Below the pieces are notes generated by a model. It saw nothing but the letters and a program-made list of their open reading frames with translations. It was not told where the DNA came from and searched no databases. The translations under genes were made by a program, and so were the position numbers. From an uncultured Eubacteriales bacterium (lineage in GTDB: Bacteria; Bacillota; Clostridia; Peptostreptococcales; Anaerovoracaceae): a DNA stretch of 5,852 nucleotides. Where the stretch lies: positions 1 to 5,852 of the forward strand of contig UQEW01000093.1 in assembly GCA_900540145.1 (NCBI GenBank), in the 5' to 3' direction. Positions 5,216 through 5,852 of this stretch are shown here, one piece after another; within the stretch, counting starts at the first letter, position 1; each line of letters begins with the position of its first letter.

Positions 5216-5251
5216 GTTGTCGGAACTTCGTTGTCAGACCTTTCCTTGTCG
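5216..5251 (+). repeat. Three direct iterons on the far side of the AT-rich stretch
   Basis: GTTGTCG at 5216, GTTGTCA at 5230 and CTTGTCG at 5245, spaced 14 and 15 bp rather than 12. A run of six T follows GGGC at 5255-5260, but no good nearby partner arm makes it a clear terminator. Confidence 0.8.
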
Positions 5252-5280
5252 GGCTTTTTTCATTTAAGGAGGAATATCGT

Positions 5281-5478
5281 ATGACAAATATTGTGAACAG
5301 TACACTACCCACCCAAAATAACCATTCGGAGAAAAACAAACCGGATGGAGTTTTTGTGATTAAGCAAGGCAAAACAAATTATAAAGTCAAAGTGTTTTTT
5401 GACCATAGTAGCGGTTTGACTGCGGAGGACAGGTTGAAACGCATTATTCAGGCAGAAGCAGAGAGAGAATCTGCGTAA
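5281..5478 (+). CDS. tnpW: TnpW-family small transposon-encoded protein
   Basis: The product has 65 residues. Its C-terminal half, with KTNYKVKVFFDHSS followed by a helix containing EDRLKRII, fits the TnpW family (PF14202) of Tn4451-type clostridial elements. Members share a TxYxVxVhF pattern and then a short basic helix. The molecular function of TnpW is not established. The N-terminal 30 residues are polar and probably disordered. ATG 5281 is chosen because AAGGAGG ends 8 bp before it. The frame stays open upstream to 5014, but that extension would only translate the iterons. Tn4451 also carries a MobV-type gene (tnpZ), so the pairing here is consistent. Confidence 0.8.
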   Translation: MTNIVNSTLPTQNNHSEKNKPDGVFVIKQGKTNYKVKVFFDHSSGLTAEDRLKRIIQAEAERESA

Positions 5479-5522
5479 ATAATATGAAAAATATCCACGC
5501 ACCCCCTTGACAAAAGCTTTCA
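5479..5522. other. Probable right end of the element / junction with topoisomerase gene
   Basis: Composition changes sharply here: the element up to 5478 is AT-leaning, while from about 5525 GC is about 60%. The topoisomerase reading frame meets a TGA at 5508-5510 and family-like sequence resumes only from about 5517. The exact border cannot be placed without an uninterrupted homologue. GA dinucleotides, the core used by Tn4451-type large serine recombinases, occur at 5509 and 5523, but such a short match is weak evidence. Confidence 0.5.
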
Positions 5523-5852
5523 GAAGATACCCTCCTGTCCGCTATGGAGAACGCAGGCAAGGATGGTATCCCCGACGAGGCGGAGCGGAAAGGGCTTGGC
5601 ACGCCTGCGACCAGGGCGGCTATCATCGAAAAGCTGGTGGCTGCCGGATTTGTGGAACGCAAGGGCAAGAGCCTGATCCCCACAAAAGCCGGTATCAACC
5701 TTGTCACGATTCTGCCGGAGCCGCTGACCTCTCCCATGCTGACAGCGGAATGGGAACAGAAATTGACGGAGATTGCAAAAGGCGGCGCTGACCCGGATAC
5801 CTTCATGGACGGTATCCGGGATATGGTCCGGGAGATCGTGTCCACTTATTCC
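5511..5852 (+). pseudogene. 5'-truncated DNA topoisomerase III-like gene, continues past the window
   Basis: The frame from 5511 to the window end (114 codons) reads as part of a type IA topoisomerase of the TopB kind carried by conjugative elements. Key signs are EDTLLSAMENAG, DEAERKGLGTPATRA (the conserved GxGTPAT segment at 5592-5618), LIPTKAG and LTSPMLTAEWEQ. This region lies after the catalytic tyrosine domain, which is missing along with everything before it. An in-frame TGA at 5508 closes the frame upstream, and no ribosome site precedes ATG 5544. The gene is therefore cut by the insertion rather than a short intact gene. High GC marks it as belonging to a different element or the host. 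Whether its 3' end is intact lies outside the window. Confidence 0.85.

Larger units (their letters stand above)
4934..5251 (+). other. ori: Candidate replication origin (iterons flanking an AT-rich core)
   Basis: The hexamer GTTGTC or its reverse complement occurs ten times in 318 bp, plus one CTTGTC variant; chance would give well under one. They are arranged as two inverted copies at the helicase gene end (4934, 4946), four direct copies at an exact 12-bp period (5039-5081), two inverted copies (5128, 5137), an AT-rich stretch, and three direct copies (5216, 5230, 5245). Iterons on both sides of an AT-rich core next to the replication genes is the layout known for the staphylococcal pathogenicity island origin. 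The motifs are seen directly; the origin function and protein binding are inferred. Confidence 0.7.

Noticed and set aside
5014..5280. Upstream extension of the TnpW frame giving repeated cysteine-arginine residues
   Set aside because: The repeats are simply translated 12-bp iterons, and the extension overlaps the helicase gene end. TnpW homology and a good ribosome site begin at 5281.
5509..5524. GA dinucleotides as exact attachment core of a Tn4451-type recombinase
   Set aside because: Two bases are too little to fix the border, and neither the recombinase nor the other end of the element is in the window.

Overview
The window looks like one end of a small mobilizable, self-replicating element from a gut-type Clostridia (Lachnospiraceae/Oscillospiraceae-like), sitting next to a truncated topoisomerase gene of another, more GC-rich element. 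The host assignment is an inference. It rests on strong AGGAGG-type ribosome sites, moderate to low GC, and protein types familiar from clostridial mobile elements (MobV relaxase, CHC2 protein, VapE helicase, TnpW).

Layout, all on the plus strand. Positions 1-254 are a hairpin-rich leader with a candidate MobV-type oriT (135-180). Positions 255-1487 encode a MobV (Mob/Pre) relaxase. From 1475 to 3083 lies a cassette-like block: a 53-bp hairpin repeat occurs three times (1475, 2297, 3031) and brackets two AT-rich cargo genes, a lipoprotein (1655-2164, DUF5104-like) and a two-helix membrane protein (2438-2908). Each cargo gene has a near-identical promoter tail in front and is followed by a near-identical terminator block plus another copy of the mob 3' end. 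Next come a CHC2 zinc-finger primase-like protein (3106-3744) and, overlapping it out of frame, a VapE/VirE-family P-loop helicase (3656-5032). Around the VapE stop codon, and mostly just beyond it, is an array of GTTGTC motifs on both sides of an AT-rich stretch (4934-5251), a convincing candidate replication origin. A small TnpW-family gene (5281-5478) closes the element. From about 5511 the sequence is about 60% GC and encodes an internal piece of a topoisomerase III-like protein without its N-terminal part.

How the parts fit together (inference): the relaxase nicks oriT and pilots a strand through a conjugation machine supplied by another element. The CHC2 protein and VapE helicase act at the GTTGTC origin to copy the element. 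The cargo genes form an exchangeable accessory slot between mobilization and replication modules. The most unusual features are the cassette array built from copies of the mob 3' end and hairpin, and the iteron/AT-rich/iteron origin, which resembles the layout of staphylococcal pathogenicity island origins.
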